Source: Pyrinomonadaceae bacterium
Lineage (GTDB): Bacteria > Acidobacteriota > Blastocatellia > Pyrinomonadales > Pyrinomonadaceae
Assembly (NCBI GenBank): GCA_030841085.1
Contig: JAVEDP010000025.1
Coordinates: 62,001 to 126,000, forward strand
Reading direction: 5' to 3'
DNA: 64,000 nucleotides
In this document: piece by piece, positions 1 to 9,827 of the stretch
How positions within the stretch are numbered: position 1 is the stretch's first letter
Layout of the letters: every line of letters starts with the position of its first letter
The notes under the pieces: generated by a model
Database searches by the model: none
Told to the model about the DNA's origin: nothing
Seen by the model: only the letters and a program-made list of their open reading frames with translations
Translations under genes and position numbers: made by a program

Positions 1-232
1 TTAAAGGCACTAGCCTGCGGCAGGACTCTGCCGAATTTAAGGTCTTGGTTCTTCGTTTTAGGCATCAAAAAAAATTCTGCAACCTGAGCAGCCTACCGAC
101 AAAAGGTTATATAGATCAGCTACAATGCGCGGCAAAGAATTTGCTGCGATTATGTCATAAATTGGCCGGAATAGGACCACTGGAAAACTCCAGCGCGGCC
201 CGCAAACCTGAACAAAAAGTCGAGCTTAAAAA

Positions 233-2314
233 ATGAAGGTTGTTAACCAAGTGCTGCCAGCTCTGCTCTTAATTTGCGCTTCAAGCATCATCTCGCCTGC
301 CCCAGCGCAGGTGCCTACGACGGTCGCGGCGCCAAGCCAACTCCAACTAATGCCGATTCCTGCATCGGTACAGTTGCAATCCGGGCGCCTGCCTATCACT
401 GACGCTTTCAGCATCGTCACGAGGGGTTATGCGGACGATCGTTTGCGCGGGAGCATTGCTCGCATGACGAGGCGGCTCGCGGGACGAACTGTAATAACTT
501 TGCCGTTCGATCTCGCTGCCGATGAGAGCTCGGCAACGCTAGTGGTCCAATGCGAACGCGGCGGCAGCTCTGTTCCGTCTCTCAACGAAGACGAAAGTTA
601 TAGTTTGGAAGTTACGGACAAGCAGGCGCGGCTGGTGGCGCCTACTATCGTCGGGGCCATGCGTGGCCTGGAAACTTTTCTGCAATTGGTCCAGGGCGAT
701 CGCAATGGATATTACCTGCCTGCTGTCAGGATCCAGGATCAGCCGCGCTTTGCCTGGCGCGGATTGCTCATCGACACCGGCCGCCACTACCAACCGCCGG
801 AGGTCCTCAAGCGCAATCTCGATGCTATGGCGGCGGTGAAGCTAAATGTTTTTCACTGGCATCTTACCGAGGACCAGGGGTTCCGAGTTGAAAGTAAGAA
901 ATTTCCAAAGCTCCATTTAATGGGATCGGACGGCCTTTACTACACCCAGGATCAAGTGCGCGAGATCATCGCCTACGCAGCCGATCGCGGCATTCGTGTG
1001 CTGCCCGAATTTGACATTCCCGGTCACAGCACCAGTTGGTTGGTCGGTTATCCCGAACTCGGCAGCGCCCCTGGTCCATTCAAGATTGAACGCGGCGCGG
1101 GGATTTTTGAGCCTGCACTCGATCCTACACGTGACCAGACGTACAAATTTCTTGACGCATTCCTGGGCGAGATGGCGGCGCTATTTCCTGACGCTTACAT
1201 GCACATTGGCGGTGATGAGAACGAAGGCAAGCAGTGGGACCGCAACCCACGAATTCAGGCTTTCATGAAAGAGAAAGGTATCAAAGACAACCACGCCTTG
1301 CAGGCCTACTTCAATCAACAAGTCTTAAAGATACTTCAAAAGCACGGCAAGAAAATGATCGGCTGGGAAGAGATACTCCACCCGGACCTTCCGAAAGACG
1401 CGGTTATACATTCGTGGCGGGGACCGGCCTCTCTCGCCGAAGCCGCGAAGAAGGGTTACAACGGAATCCTCTCCGCGGGATATTACATCGACCTGATGTT
1501 CCCGGCTTCGCAGCACTATCTTGCCGATCCGCTTCCTGCAAATAGTGCGCTGACGGCTGAGGAAGCAAAGCACGTTATGGGTGGCGAGGCCACAATGTGG
1601 GGTGAGTGGGTTAGTCCAGAAACGATCGACTCACGGATCTGGCCGCGCACCGCGGCTATCGCCGAGCGACTTTGGTCGCCTCGCACGGTCGTAGACGTTG
1701 AAGATATGTACAGGCGTTTGACGGTGATAAGCCGTCAGCTCGAAGAACTCGGGCTCACCCACGAAAGAAACTATCCCGTTATGCTCAGGCGTCTCGCCAA
1801 TAGTGAAAACACGGAACCGCTTCGCACACTAGTGTCCGTTGCGGAGCCCGTAAAGGAATACCACCGCTATCAAATGCGCCCACAGACAATGCTTAGCCCG
1901 CTCACGGGGTTGGTCGATGCAGCGCGACCTGACAGCGATGAAGCAAGAAGATTCGCAGCGATGGTTGAAGGATTCCTTTCCGACGCGCCCCGCTATCGTC
2001 TCAATCGTTCCGACCTTCGCGAGTCGTTCACAAGCTGGCGCGATGCCGGCACCGCGCTCGGTCCCATGATTGATCGCGCTCCCGCCTTGCAAGAGGCTCG
2101 ACCGCTGGCGACGAATCTGTCAGACGTCGCAATAGCGGGATTGGAAGCGATCGAATATCTATCGACTGGCAACGCAGCCTCAAGCGAGTGGCGAGTTGCT
2201 CAATTGGCCAAACTCGACGAAGCTGCGAAACCAAAAGCTGCTTTGGAATTAGTCATCATCCCCAGCGTGAGGAAACTGGTAATCGCAGCGGCGGAACCGC
2301 CGCGATCTCAATAG
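233..2314 (+). CDS. Secreted beta-N-acetylhexosaminidase, GH20
   Basis: This 693-residue enzyme would release terminal N-acetylglucosamine or N-acetylgalactosamine from chitin fragments, peptidoglycan or glycoprotein glycans outside the cytoplasm. A signal peptide covers about residues 1-26 (hydrophobic LLLICASSII, then APAQ). A GH20b-like domain spans about 35-150, followed by the catalytic barrel, about 170-500. The family's catalytic pair is visible in HIGGDEN as D328-E329, and GGEATMWGE further on is another GH20 hallmark. The last ~190 residues are a helical tail of unknown role. The ATG at 233 has only a weak ribosome site. A strong GC hairpin (2282-2306) overlaps the end of the gene, and an AT-rich stem (2320-2328 with 2343-2351) follows the stop; either could help end transcription. 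Family call is firm, substrate is not. Confidence 0.93.
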   Translation: MKVVNQVLPALLLICASSIISPAPAQVPTTVAAPSQLQLMPIPASVQLQSGRLPITDAFSIVTRGYADDRLRGSIARMTRRLAGRTVITLPFDLAADESSATLVVQCERGGSSVPSLNEDESYSLEVTDKQARLVAPTIVGAMRGLETFLQLVQGDRNGYYLPAVRIQDQPRFAWRGLLIDTGRHYQPPEVLKRNLDAMAAVKLNVFHWHLTEDQGFRVESKKFPKLHLMGSDGLYYTQDQVREIIAYAADRGIRVLPEFDIPGHSTSWLVGYPELGSAPGPFKIERGAGIFEPALDPTRDQTYKFLDAFLGEMAALFPDAYMHIGGDENEGKQWDRNPRIQAFMKEKGIKDNHALQAYFNQQVLKILQKHGKKMIGWEEILHPDLPKDAVIHSWRGPASLAEAAKKGYNGILSAGYYIDLMFPASQHYLADPLPANSALTAEEAKHVMGGEATMWGEWVSPETIDSRIWPRTAAIAERLWSPRTVVDVEDMYRRLTVISRQLEELGLTHERNYPVMLRRLANSENTEPLRTLVSVAEPVKEYHRYQMRPQTMLSPLTGLVDAARPDSDEARRFAAMVEGFLSDAPRYRLNRSDLRESFTSWRDAGTALGPMIDRAPALQEARPLATNLSDVAIAGLEAIEYLSTGNAASSEWRVAQLAKLDEAAKPKAALELVIIPSVRKLVIAAAEPPRSQ

Positions 2315-2358
2315 GAAAATTTATTCGAGTCTCCTCAGTTGGTCGAATAAAACTTCCC

Positions 2359-2431
2359 GTTTAGAAAGCGGACTTGTCCGCTCCGTTGAATGGCATTCAA
2401 CGCGACCGGCGCACAAGTGCGCTTTCTAAAC
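2359..2431. repeat. Cloverleaf-forming palindromic repeat, complete copy
   Basis: A 73-base element whose ends form a 9-bp perfect stem (GTTTAGAAA at 2359-2367, TTTCTAAAC at 2423-2431). It encloses three hairpins: GCGGAC-TT-GTCCGC (2368-2381), CGTTGAAT-GGC-ATTCAACG (2384-2402) and GCGCAC-AA-GTGCGC (2409-2422). Leaf 1 and leaf 3 are inverted relatives of each other. Related copies lie at 27092-27149, 56443-56518 and 57905-58235. It is not a tRNA: the leaf loops are only 2-3 bases, and no anticodon loop or T-loop consensus is present. It probably belongs to a REP/MITE-like repeat family; no transposase for it is visible here. Confidence 0.85.
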
Positions 2432-2472
2432 GGCAGTGTATTTGTTTACTTAATTCTCACTTTGGCGACGGG

Positions 2473-2495
2473 GCGCACAAGTGCGCTTTCTAAAC
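2473..2495. repeat. Half copy of the cloverleaf repeat
   Basis: Only leaf 3 and the right outer arm are present: GCGCAC-AA-GTGCGC followed by TTTCTAAAC. It lies 41 bases after the complete copy and matches its right half exactly. Half copies like this also occur in the cluster at 57905-58235. Confidence 0.8.
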
Positions 2496-2557
2496 GGGGG
2501 GTTGATTTAACGGTGAATGTAACGGCGGATGTATTTGGGTATCTCCTTATTTATTTG

Positions 2558-4276
2558 TCACTTTGGCGGGATGATTGTTGAGCCTTCAATCACCTTCAGA
2601 TAACGATTTATTGGCGGGTTAATAAGCTTGTCGACCTTGCCACTCGGCCAGCGAACTTCAACGTTATCGATTTTCGTCGCCGCTCCAATGCCGAGTATTT
2701 CACGCGGATCATGTGAGGCAAGATAACTGCCACCCGCGGTTTTTAGCCGGCTATGCTTGAGTGATCCCGCTTGCCAGCTAATGACCGCTCCGACCGCCCC
2801 AGGATTACTCTGTTTGGCAATCAATTGCAGCCCAATCCAGTTGTTGCGATTGCCACCATCATTACGAAGCAGCGCCGGAGCTTCGCCGTTATTTGCAATC
2901 AGCACGTCCAGATCTCCGTCGTTATCGAGATCGCCGGTAGCCATACCTCGCCCGGAAAAATATTTGGTGAAGACCGCGCCAGACTGTTCGCTCACGTTTT
3001 CAAATCCTTTACCGGTATTACGAAAGAGGAGTAGTTGCTCGCGATACTTAACGCGCGCATTTCGCATCTCGATGAAATCGTCTGGATGACCGTTAACCAG
3101 GAACAAGTCAGGCTTGCCGTCATTGTCATAATCAAAGAACCGCAAGCCCCAGCCGCTAAGAAACTGTGTGGCCGGACCGATTTCGCCTGGCTCGTCGGTA
3201 AAGGTTAGATCTTTCTGATTATGATAGAGACTAAAAAACTCCTGCTCGATGTTGGCCACAAAAAGATCTTGCCAACCGTCGCTGTCATAGTCTGTAGCAT
3301 CGACACCCATCCCCGAACGCGGCCTACCCGCGGCGCTGAAGCCGACACCGGCAGCCAGACCAGACTCTTCGAATTTTCCGCCGCCTTTGTTTAAGAACAA
3401 GAAGTTGGGCATCGTGTCATTCGCGACAAAGAGATCCATCAGGCCGTCGTTATCGACATCAGTCGCGACCGCACCAAACGATTTACCGGGATAATCAGCG
3501 ATGCCGGACGATTTACTAACATCGGAAAAGGTGCCGTTACCATTGTTGTGAAAAAGCCGGCTGGCCGTGGGTTTGTAATAGCGCGGAATGCAGTAGTAAC
3601 GGCGGTTGACATCATCAGTGCAAAGGACGTTTAGCGTTTTGTCGTAATAGACGAAGCTCGAGACAAACAGATCCAGTTTGCCATCGTTGTCATAGTCAAA
3701 CCAGACAGCGCAGGTGGACCACCCGGGCGCGGCGGTGCCGGTCTTATCAGTGACATCGGCAAACGTCCCATTCCCGTTGTTGCGGTAGAGAATGTTGCGG
3801 CCATAACTCGTGACATAAAGGTCCATCCACCCATCGCCATCATAGTCAGCGGCGGCAACGCCCATTCCGAAAGTGCCGCCACTAACGCCCGCTTTTTCAG
3901 TGACGTCGGTGAATGTGCCGTCGTGATTGTTGCGGTAGAGTGCGTTTTTGAGAGGCGTCGTGGGTGTAAAGAAATCTGCCGACCCGCTGTTGACCAGATA
4001 AATATCCATCCAGCCGTCGTTATCAAAGTCGAAGAAGGCGCAACCCGGGCCAACTGTCTCCGGCAAATGACGCTCAGGCGAGTGAGCATTGTTATGGCTC
4101 CAAGTGATACCGGACTGTTTAGGGTTTACCTCTTGAAAGGTGACTGCCGGCTTTGGCGGCGGCAGAGTTCGCTGAGCACCGGCTCTGAAAGACAGATCTA
4201 ACGAGCACGCGACGGCCAAACCAAGAGCTATCGTCAGTCGAAACAAGACGGCAAGATATTTCCCCGGTATCGTCAT
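2558..4276 (-). CDS. Secreted FG-GAP/VCBS repeat protein with C-terminal ASPIC/UnbV domain (CRTAC1-like)
   Basis: A 572-residue exported protein of unknown function. After a signal peptide (hydrophobic [21 protein letters not shown]) come about seven FG-GAP/VCBS repeats, each with a calcium-loop motif such as [36 protein letters not shown] or [12 protein letters not shown]. These should fold as a beta-propeller. The last ~90 residues are an ASPIC/UnbV domain, with [11 protein letters not shown] near the end. The reading frame is open back to 4459, but that part overlaps the upstream TPR gene; the ATG at 4276 starts a clean signal peptide and leaves a 43-base gap. It is the last gene of the TPR-ASPIC-TPR-ASPIC series. 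Such proteins are thought to act in binding or adhesion; no catalytic site is evident. Confidence 0.9.
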   Translation of the reverse strand: MTIPGKYLAVLFRLTIALGLAVACSLDLSFRAGAQRTLPPPKPAVTFQEVNPKQSGITWSHNNAHSPERHLPETVGPGCAFFDFDNDGWMDIYLVNSGSADFFTPTTPLKNALYRNNHDGTFTDVTEKAGVSGGTFGMGVAAADYDGDGWMDLYVTSYGRNILYRNNGNGTFADVTDKTGTAAPGWSTCAVWFDYDNDGKLDLFVSSFVYYDKTLNVLCTDDVNRRYYCIPRYYKPTASRLFHNNGNGTFSDVSKSSGIADYPGKSFGAVATDVDNDGLMDLFVANDTMPNFLFLNKGGGKFEESGLAAGVGFSAAGRPRSGMGVDATDYDSDGWQDLFVANIEQEFFSLYHNQKDLTFTDEPGEIGPATQFLSGWGLRFFDYDNDGKPDLFLVNGHPDDFIEMRNARVKYREQLLLFRNTGKGFENVSEQSGAVFTKYFSGRGMATGDLDNDGDLDVLIANNGEAPALLRNDGGNRNNWIGLQLIAKQSNPGAVGAVISWQAGSLKHSRLKTAGGSYLASHDPREILGIGAATKIDNVEVRWPSGKVDKLINPPINRYLKVIEGSTIIPPK

Positions 4277-4319
4277 CGAAGCGTCAGTTTTTGTGTTAGC
4301 TCGGAGCGGGTTAACGTAA

Positions 4320-5747
4320 TTATTCCGGAGGCTTTGGTTCTGACGTCGCTGCGCCGGGCTCAGTTGATTGCACACTTTTCGCGGGCTGTAACTTCTCGAC
4401 GATTCGCATCTCCTCTTGAGCTCTCTGCGGATCCTTGAGCCGGGCAAATAGCACAGCAAGGTTGTAGTGGGCTTCCGGTTCGTCAGAATTCAATTTAACC
4501 GCCAGTTCAAGCTCTTGTTTAGCCTTTGGATAATCTTTCAGCTTGAGGTAGATCGAGCCAAGCGCAACATGGGCTTGTGCATAAGCAGGAAGCAACTGAA
4601 TCGCCTTGCTGTGAAGCGCAATTGCCTGGTCATCGTCGTTCCGTTGCTGCGCGATCAAGCCCAGGTAGTAATAGCTTTCTGGCGTGCCAATATCATTCTC
4701 GATGCTTTTCTGGAGCCATTCGCGCGCCTCGGGATATTTTTTTTGTTTCAGCAAGCAGTAACCCAGATACATTTGTGCCTGTGCATTATCAGGTTGAAGT
4801 TGCACTGCGCGGCGGAATGCCTGTTCCGCCTCAAGAAGATCAGGCTTCTGCAGCCAAGTGACGCCCAGTAGAATCAGGAAGGCCGGCTGATCAGGTCTAG
4901 TTTTCACGGCCTGCTGCAACGCCGCATTGGCTTCCTCACTAGCGCCTGATTTCAAAGCAACAAGCGCAAACCTGTATAAGGTGTCGGGCGAACTTACCTC
5001 CAACCCTTTGCTTCGAGCGAGGAACGAAGAAGCCGTCTTGTTGTCACCTCTCAACTGCGACACCTGAGCTAATCCCAGTACTGCGTCCGCGTTGTCATTC
5101 TGCTTCGCAAGCGCTAAACGAAAATTTTCCTCAGCGCGATCCGGATCGCTCTTCCGCAAATAACTATCGGCGAGCGTAATGAGCAGTGAGGCTGAGACAT
5201 TCTGAGAACTCTTTAACTGTTCGATCAGATTGATGCATTCGTCTAACTGACCTTGAGCGAGCATGAGTGGGATTAACTCGACGGCCGCATCGGTGTTGCT
5301 CTGATCGAGACGGAGCACCTCTTTTAGTTCGGCGATTGCTTTTTCCGGCTCACGCTTCAGAGAATAGAGATGCGCCAGGTTCATGCGCGCGGGGATCCAA
5401 TCACTATCAATTCGTAACGCGCGCAGAAAGAGAGTCTCAGCCTCGCCCATCCTCGCCTGCTGCGCCCTAACTGTTCCAAGAAGATTGAGCGCCCGTACGT
5501 CATTCGGCGCAACTTTGAGAATTCCGTTCAACTGCTGCTCGGCCTCTTGAATTCGATTGTCTCGAATCAGTCCCGCCACGACTTCAAGTCGCTGTTCAAG
5601 CGCTTTGGATTGCTGGGCTCTCGCCACGGTAAGCGGAACAGAGCAAAACGCCATCATCAAAAGCAGGGGCAAAAACCAGCCGGGCAGCCGACGCAATCTC
5701 CGGAAGGAAGAAATCTTTGTCCCTCTATTTTTGCTTGCCTGCTTCAT
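4320..5747 (-). CDS. Exported tetratricopeptide-repeat protein
   Basis: A 475-residue protein with a positively charged start and hydrophobic segment ([20 protein letters not shown]) that reads as a signal peptide. About eleven TPR units follow from residue 55 to 450, with typical cores such as [28 protein letters not shown] and [13 protein letters not shown]. TPRs form a superhelical binding scaffold, so it probably holds a partner protein in the periplasm. It lies between two ASPIC proteins, 37 bases after one and 43 bases before the next, consistent with one transcript. The tail ([18 protein letters not shown]) is low-complexity. No enzyme domain is seen. Confidence 0.88.
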   Translation of the reverse strand: MKQASKNRGTKISSFRRLRRLPGWFLPLLLMMAFCSVPLTVARAQQSKALEQRLEVVAGLIRDNRIQEAEQQLNGILKVAPNDVRALNLLGTVRAQQARMGEAETLFLRALRIDSDWIPARMNLAHLYSLKREPEKAIAELKEVLRLDQSNTDAAVELIPLMLAQGQLDECINLIEQLKSSQNVSASLLITLADSYLRKSDPDRAEENFRLALAKQNDNADAVLGLAQVSQLRGDNKTASSFLARSKGLEVSSPDTLYRFALVALKSGASEEANAALQQAVKTRPDQPAFLILLGVTWLQKPDLLEAEQAFRRAVQLQPDNAQAQMYLGYCLLKQKKYPEAREWLQKSIENDIGTPESYYYLGLIAQQRNDDDQAIALHSKAIQLLPAYAQAHVALGSIYLKLKDYPKAKQELELAVKLNSDEPEAHYNLAVLFARLKDPQRAQEEMRIVEKLQPAKSVQSTEPGAATSEPKPPE

Positions 5748-5784
5748 GTTTAAGCTTTGTCGACATCAGGGAACACGCGTGGAA

Positions 5785-7488
5785 TTATCTAGTGCCCGGA
5801 GTCTTTTTGAATTCTTTCTGCTCAACGATTCCCTGGCCCTCTTTGATCGTCAGCATCCGGTTAACGCTGACGTCGGTAACTTTGTCGACTAACCCACCCG
5901 GCCAACGAATCTCTATCAGGCTTATCTTTGATTGCATTGCGAGACCGAAATGCAACCGGAAGTCGCTTTGTGAGAGATAGCTGGCGCCGGAACGCACTTC
6001 GTCAATCTGTGTTAGATCCGCGGCGACGACTTTCACCCGCGCACCCACGCCATTTCGATTGCTCTTGACGCCAATCAGTTTAATCAATACGGAATTGTTC
6101 GCATTCCCGCCGTCGTTACGCAGAACCTGCGGCGCACCATCGAGATCATTGATGACCATGTCGATATCGCCATCGTTATCAATATCCCCAAATGCAACCC
6201 CGCGACCGACACGTTTCTCCAGTAGCGGAGCACCTAGTTCAGCCGCCACTTCCGTAAACGTGCCATCACGATTATTCCTGTGCACCAGACTGCGCTGCCG
6301 GTAGTTTTCGAGTTGCGGGTATACGTGACCGTTGGCTACATATAAATCGACCCAGCCGTCGTTGTCATAGTCGAAGAATTTGGTGCCCCACCCGACATAG
6401 GAAAGGCTGACAGCCGCAACCTGGGCCTTAAAAGATAAATCAGTAAACGAATTGGGGCCGTCCGCATGATACAGCGTATTGTATTCGTCTGCGAAGTTGG
6501 TTACAAAAAGATCGAGCTTTCCATCGTGATCGTAATCGCCCATGGTAACTCCCATGCTTCCCTGCTCACTGCCGTTTTCGTTAACTGCTACTCCTGCAGC
6601 AAACCCAATATCTTTAAAAGTGCCATCACCATTGTTGTGGTACAGGAAATTCGGCGTCGAGTCATTGGCAACAAAGATGTCTACCCAGCCATCGCCGTCA
6701 AAGTCACTGCAGATAATGCCGAGCCCATAATAGCCGTCGGGGTCCGAGACGCCCGCTTTCTTTGAGACGTCGGTAAAGGTCCCATCACCATTGTTGCGAT
6801 AGAGAGAGTCGCCGGCGCCGGCTAAACCCCGTGGCCCACATTGGACTGATATGCCCTTGAACTGGCAGGTCCGTCCACTGCCAAACTCCGGCAGGTGATT
6901 GACGTCGAAGTTCACATAGTTGGAAACAAAGAGGTCCAATTTGCCATCGCGATCGAAATCTACAAAAGCCGCACCGGTGGACCACCGTGGATCGCCCACC
7001 CCGGCTTTGTCCGTCACATCTTTGAATGTCCCATTACCATTATTCTTGAAGAGCCGGTTTTTTCCGAGGCAGGTGACGTAAAGATCGTCAAAACCATCAT
7101 TATCGTAATCAGCGACAGCGACGCCCATTCCCCAGCCAATATCGCTCACTCCGGCCTGGACCGCGACGTCGGTAAAGGTACCGTCACCATTGTTGTGATA
7201 AAGGAAGCTTTTGGTCTTCTGATTGGATTTGACTAGATCTACAGTCAGCGAATTGACAAAGTAAATGTCGAGATAGCCATCGTTGTCGTAATCAAATAAC
7301 GCGACTCCGCCACTCATTGATTCGACGATATACTTTTTTTCCGGCGAGGCAACATGTTTGAAGGTGATTCCAGCCTGTTGGCTAATATCGGTAAAGCGCA
7401 CGCCAGGCGTCTGAGCATCAGTGGTTTGATGACAGAGCAGCAGTAGACTGAGCAAAGTCAGTATTAGCCGGACTCTTCGCAAGGGCAA
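5785..7488 (-). CDS. Secreted FG-GAP/VCBS repeat protein with ASPIC/UnbV domain (CRTAC1-like)
   Basis: A 567-residue paralogue of the 2558-4276 product, with the same plan: signal peptide ([18 protein letters not shown]), about eight calcium-loop repeats ([60 protein letters not shown]) and a C-terminal ASPIC domain ending [20 protein letters not shown]. The likely start is TTG at 7488, with AAAGG eight bases upstream. The gap to the upstream TPR gene is 21 bases. The alternation of TPR and ASPIC genes here suggests the two protein types work as pairs. Function is unknown. Confidence 0.9.
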   Translation of the reverse strand: MPLRRVRLILTLLSLLLLCHQTTDAQTPGVRFTDISQQAGITFKHVASPEKKYIVESMSGGVALFDYDNDGYLDIYFVNSLTVDLVKSNQKTKSFLYHNNGDGTFTDVAVQAGVSDIGWGMGVAVADYDNDGFDDLYVTCLGKNRLFKNNGNGTFKDVTDKAGVGDPRWSTGAAFVDFDRDGKLDLFVSNYVNFDVNHLPEFGSGRTCQFKGISVQCGPRGLAGAGDSLYRNNGDGTFTDVSKKAGVSDPDGYYGLGIICSDFDGDGWVDIFVANDSTPNFLYHNNGDGTFKDIGFAAGVAVNENGSEQGSMGVTMGDYDHDGKLDLFVTNFADEYNTLYHADGPNSFTDLSFKAQVAAVSLSYVGWGTKFFDYDNDGWVDLYVANGHVYPQLENYRQRSLVHRNNRDGTFTEVAAELGAPLLEKRVGRGVAFGDIDNDGDIDMVINDLDGAPQVLRNDGGNANNSVLIKLIGVKSNRNGVGARVKVVAADLTQIDEVRSGASYLSQSDFRLHFGLAMQSKISLIEIRWPGGLVDKVTDVSVNRMLTIKEGQGIVEQKEFKKTPGTR

Positions 7489-7509
7489 GCTGGATACCTT
7501 TCTTAAAAC

Positions 7510-9723
7510 TTAGGGACTGGTCTGACTTCGCTCTTTGTCCTTCAGCTTTCGGTAGATCTCCAGCTGATTGTCACCCTCGGGTTTACGCCCGGCAGCGAGA
7601 TAAGCTCGGCCGAGTTGATAATGAATGAACGACGCTTCCGGCTTAAGCTTTATTGCGGCTTCCAGACTGTCGACCGCCGACTTGATCTCTCCCTGTTGCA
7701 GCAATGCTTTGCCTAATTCGTAATGGGCGTCAGCGTAATCAGGCTTCAATTGGATGACTTCTCGCATCAATTTAATGCCTTGCTCAGATTTTTGATTTGC
7801 CAGCAACACGAAAGCCAAATGATACCTGGCACGAACGTCTCTCGGATTCAGAGTTAGTTCACTCTCAAATTCCTGGGTAGCGCGATCAAGCTTACCCGTC
7901 TTCAGGTAGATCATTCCCAGATAGTAATGGGCCAGCAGCGTTTTACTATCCATCGATAACGCTTTGTTCAATTCTTCCAGCGCTTTCGTTGTGTCGCCCT
8001 GATCACTTAAGGCCTGGCTAAGCACAATGTGTAGCTGGGGGGTGTCGCCGCGCAGCATCATCTGTTTGATGACCTGATCAGCTTCATCCTTTTTTCCTAG
8101 CTTCCCCAAAGAGATTGCTAAAGGATAATAGAGATCGGATTCGTCGGGCTTACTGGCCAGGACTTTGCTGAGTAACTCAGATGCTTTTGCATAGTTGCCC
8201 ACCATGAAGTAACTCATTGCCAACAATTGGGTGGCAGCAATGTTGGATCCGGCGACAGACAACTCTTTTTCGAGGGGCGTAATGGCATCCTTATATTGTT
8301 CCGCCTTAAAGGCAGCCAGGCCCCAATTGAAATTGAGCCCTTCCAGTTTCGGATTCCAATTTGAGGCTACGGCAAACTCCTCCACGGCCCTGGGAAAATT
8401 CTCACGCTGCGCGGCCAACATACCAAGGTTATTGTGAGCGCTGGCCACCACCTTGGTATAGTAAAGTTCGTTGGTATTCAGGGTTTGCCTGGTCTTTTCG
8501 TCGAGCGCCATTGGCGTTGCGATGACACCTTCGGCAGAGGTAAGAGCAGGCGAATTACTGTCCTGCTCGCGCAAGCTCGCTGGATTAAGGTAAGCCGTAG
8601 CTCGCTCTTCATCTTTCTTAAAGCTCTCAGACTTCATTTGCGCGGCGAGCTGTAGCTCTTTTTGTCCTTCCTCAGTCTGCCCAGCTTTCAGCAGTGACTG
8701 GCCAAGGCGGTAGTGCGCAGAGGTTACCTGGTAATCATTGTGACTCAATTGTGGATTGAGAGCGATGCTCTTTCTCAGTACCTCAATTGCCTGCACGTAG
8801 TTCTCTTTCGACTGATACGCCTGGCCCAGATGAAAGTAGGGATCTGGGTTGTCAGGTTGAATTCGCGCAGCCTTTTGCAGCAGCTTTATCGCCAGATCCC
8901 ATTCCCTTTCGATTGCGTATATGACGCCAAGATAGTAGTTGGCGAAAAACTCGTCCGGATTTTCAGCCAACTCCACCTTAAACTCTTCGCGTGCATCGTT
9001 CAGACGAGCGGTTCCGTCTTTCAACAGATAGGTCAGTCCCAGATAGTAATGTGCGCGCGGAAAACGGGGATCAAGCGCCACAGCCCGCTTGAACTCATCA
9101 ATTGCTTCAGGCAGGAAGCCTGTCTCTCGATAGGCACGACCAAAGACGATGTGCAACTGCGGACGATCTCCGAACTGTTTGAGTATGCGATCGTAGATCC
9201 GTTTTGCCGCGGCAAACTGGCGCTGTTTCAGGTACGCCAAGCCTAATGTATAGGCTACATCATGGTCGTTTGGCGCCAGCTTTAGCGCGGCTTCAAGCTC
9301 CGTGGTTGCGGGGCCAAACTCGCCGAGCATGAAATAGATCTTGCCCCGCATGTGATGTCCGCCGGTGCTGTCCGGATTGAGCACGATGACTTTGCGTACC
9401 GGTTCTAATGCCTTTCGATACTCGCCCGCGTCAAAATAAGCAATTGCCAGATCCAGTAACACGTCTTGAGAATCAGGACCAGAAACGGCAGCCGACTCCA
9501 ACACTTTGATTGCTTGTGGATACTGCTTCCGCGTTGAGTAGATTTTCCCCAGCATGCCGTAGGCTTCAGCAAGAATGGCGGTAAATTCAAGCTCGGCGCC
9601 CGCCAAATTGCCGGCGAGTCGGTAGCTCTCAGCAGCCTGATAATGTTTTTGAATTGAATCCTGAGGCGATTGGAAAACTACGAGCAGAACCAGCAACGGG
9701 AAGGTCGCAGAACGTAGATACAT
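7510..9723 (-). CDS. Exported tetratricopeptide-repeat protein, large
   Basis: A 737-residue protein with a short hydrophobic leader (FPLLVLLVVF) and TPR units over nearly its whole length, e.g. PHNDHDVAYTLGLAYLKQ-type and ARYHLAFVLLANQ-type helices. The spacing suggests two TPR blocks split by a less regular stretch near residues 375-420. The ATG at 9723 has CAGG a few bases upstream. It is the first gene after the receptor gene, from which a hairpin separates it, and lies 21 bases before an ASPIC gene. It is probably a periplasmic or lipid-anchored scaffold. No catalytic motif is seen. Confidence 0.88.
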   Translation of the reverse strand: MYLRSATFPLLVLLVVFQSPQDSIQKHYQAAESYRLAGNLAGAELEFTAILAEAYGMLGKIYSTRKQYPQAIKVLESAAVSGPDSQDVLLDLAIAYFDAGEYRKALEPVRKVIVLNPDSTGGHHMRGKIYFMLGEFGPATTELEAALKLAPNDHDVAYTLGLAYLKQRQFAAAKRIYDRILKQFGDRPQLHIVFGRAYRETGFLPEAIDEFKRAVALDPRFPRAHYYLGLTYLLKDGTARLNDAREEFKVELAENPDEFFANYYLGVIYAIEREWDLAIKLLQKAARIQPDNPDPYFHLGQAYQSKENYVQAIEVLRKSIALNPQLSHNDYQVTSAHYRLGQSLLKAGQTEEGQKELQLAAQMKSESFKKDEERATAYLNPASLREQDSNSPALTSAEGVIATPMALDEKTRQTLNTNELYYTKVVASAHNNLGMLAAQRENFPRAVEEFAVASNWNPKLEGLNFNWGLAAFKAEQYKDAITPLEKELSVAGSNIAATQLLAMSYFMVGNYAKASELLSKVLASKPDESDLYYPLAISLGKLGKKDEADQVIKQMMLRGDTPQLHIVLSQALSDQGDTTKALEELNKALSMDSKTLLAHYYLGMIYLKTGKLDRATQEFESELTLNPRDVRARYHLAFVLLANQKSEQGIKLMREVIQLKPDYADAHYELGKALLQQGEIKSAVDSLEAAIKLKPEASFIHYQLGRAYLAAGRKPEGDNQLEIYRKLKDKERSQTSP

Positions 9724-9769
9724 CTTTACCTGACTTGTTAGTCCCGAATAATTAGTCCCTAATAATCCA

Positions 9770-9802
9770 GACGGAGGGCCTCATTATCTGAAGCCCTCCG
9801 TC
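9770..9802 (-). terminator. Hairpin after the TonB-receptor gene, probable terminator or attenuator
   Basis: A perfect 10-bp stem GACGGAGGGC / GCCCTCCGTC with a 13-base loop, 26 bases past the receptor stop codon. On the minus strand the stem is followed by TGGATTATTAGGG, a poor U-tract, so termination may be partial. That would let the downstream TPR/ASPIC genes be expressed below the receptor. Confidence 0.55.
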
Positions 9803-9827
9803 ATTTTATTCAGCTAGGCCGAATATA

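Noticed and set aside
45-236. Short open frame before the GH20 gene
   Set aside because: No ribosome site, no recognisable features, and it runs into the GH20 start.
2359-2431. Cloverleaf as a tRNA gene
   Set aside because: Leaf loops are 2-3 bases, no anticodon loop, no T-loop consensus, no acceptor end; relatives vary in length.
4277-4459. N-terminal extension of the ASPIC gene 2558-4276
   Set aside because: It overlaps the upstream TPR gene and precedes a clean signal peptide; the added residues are not protein-like.
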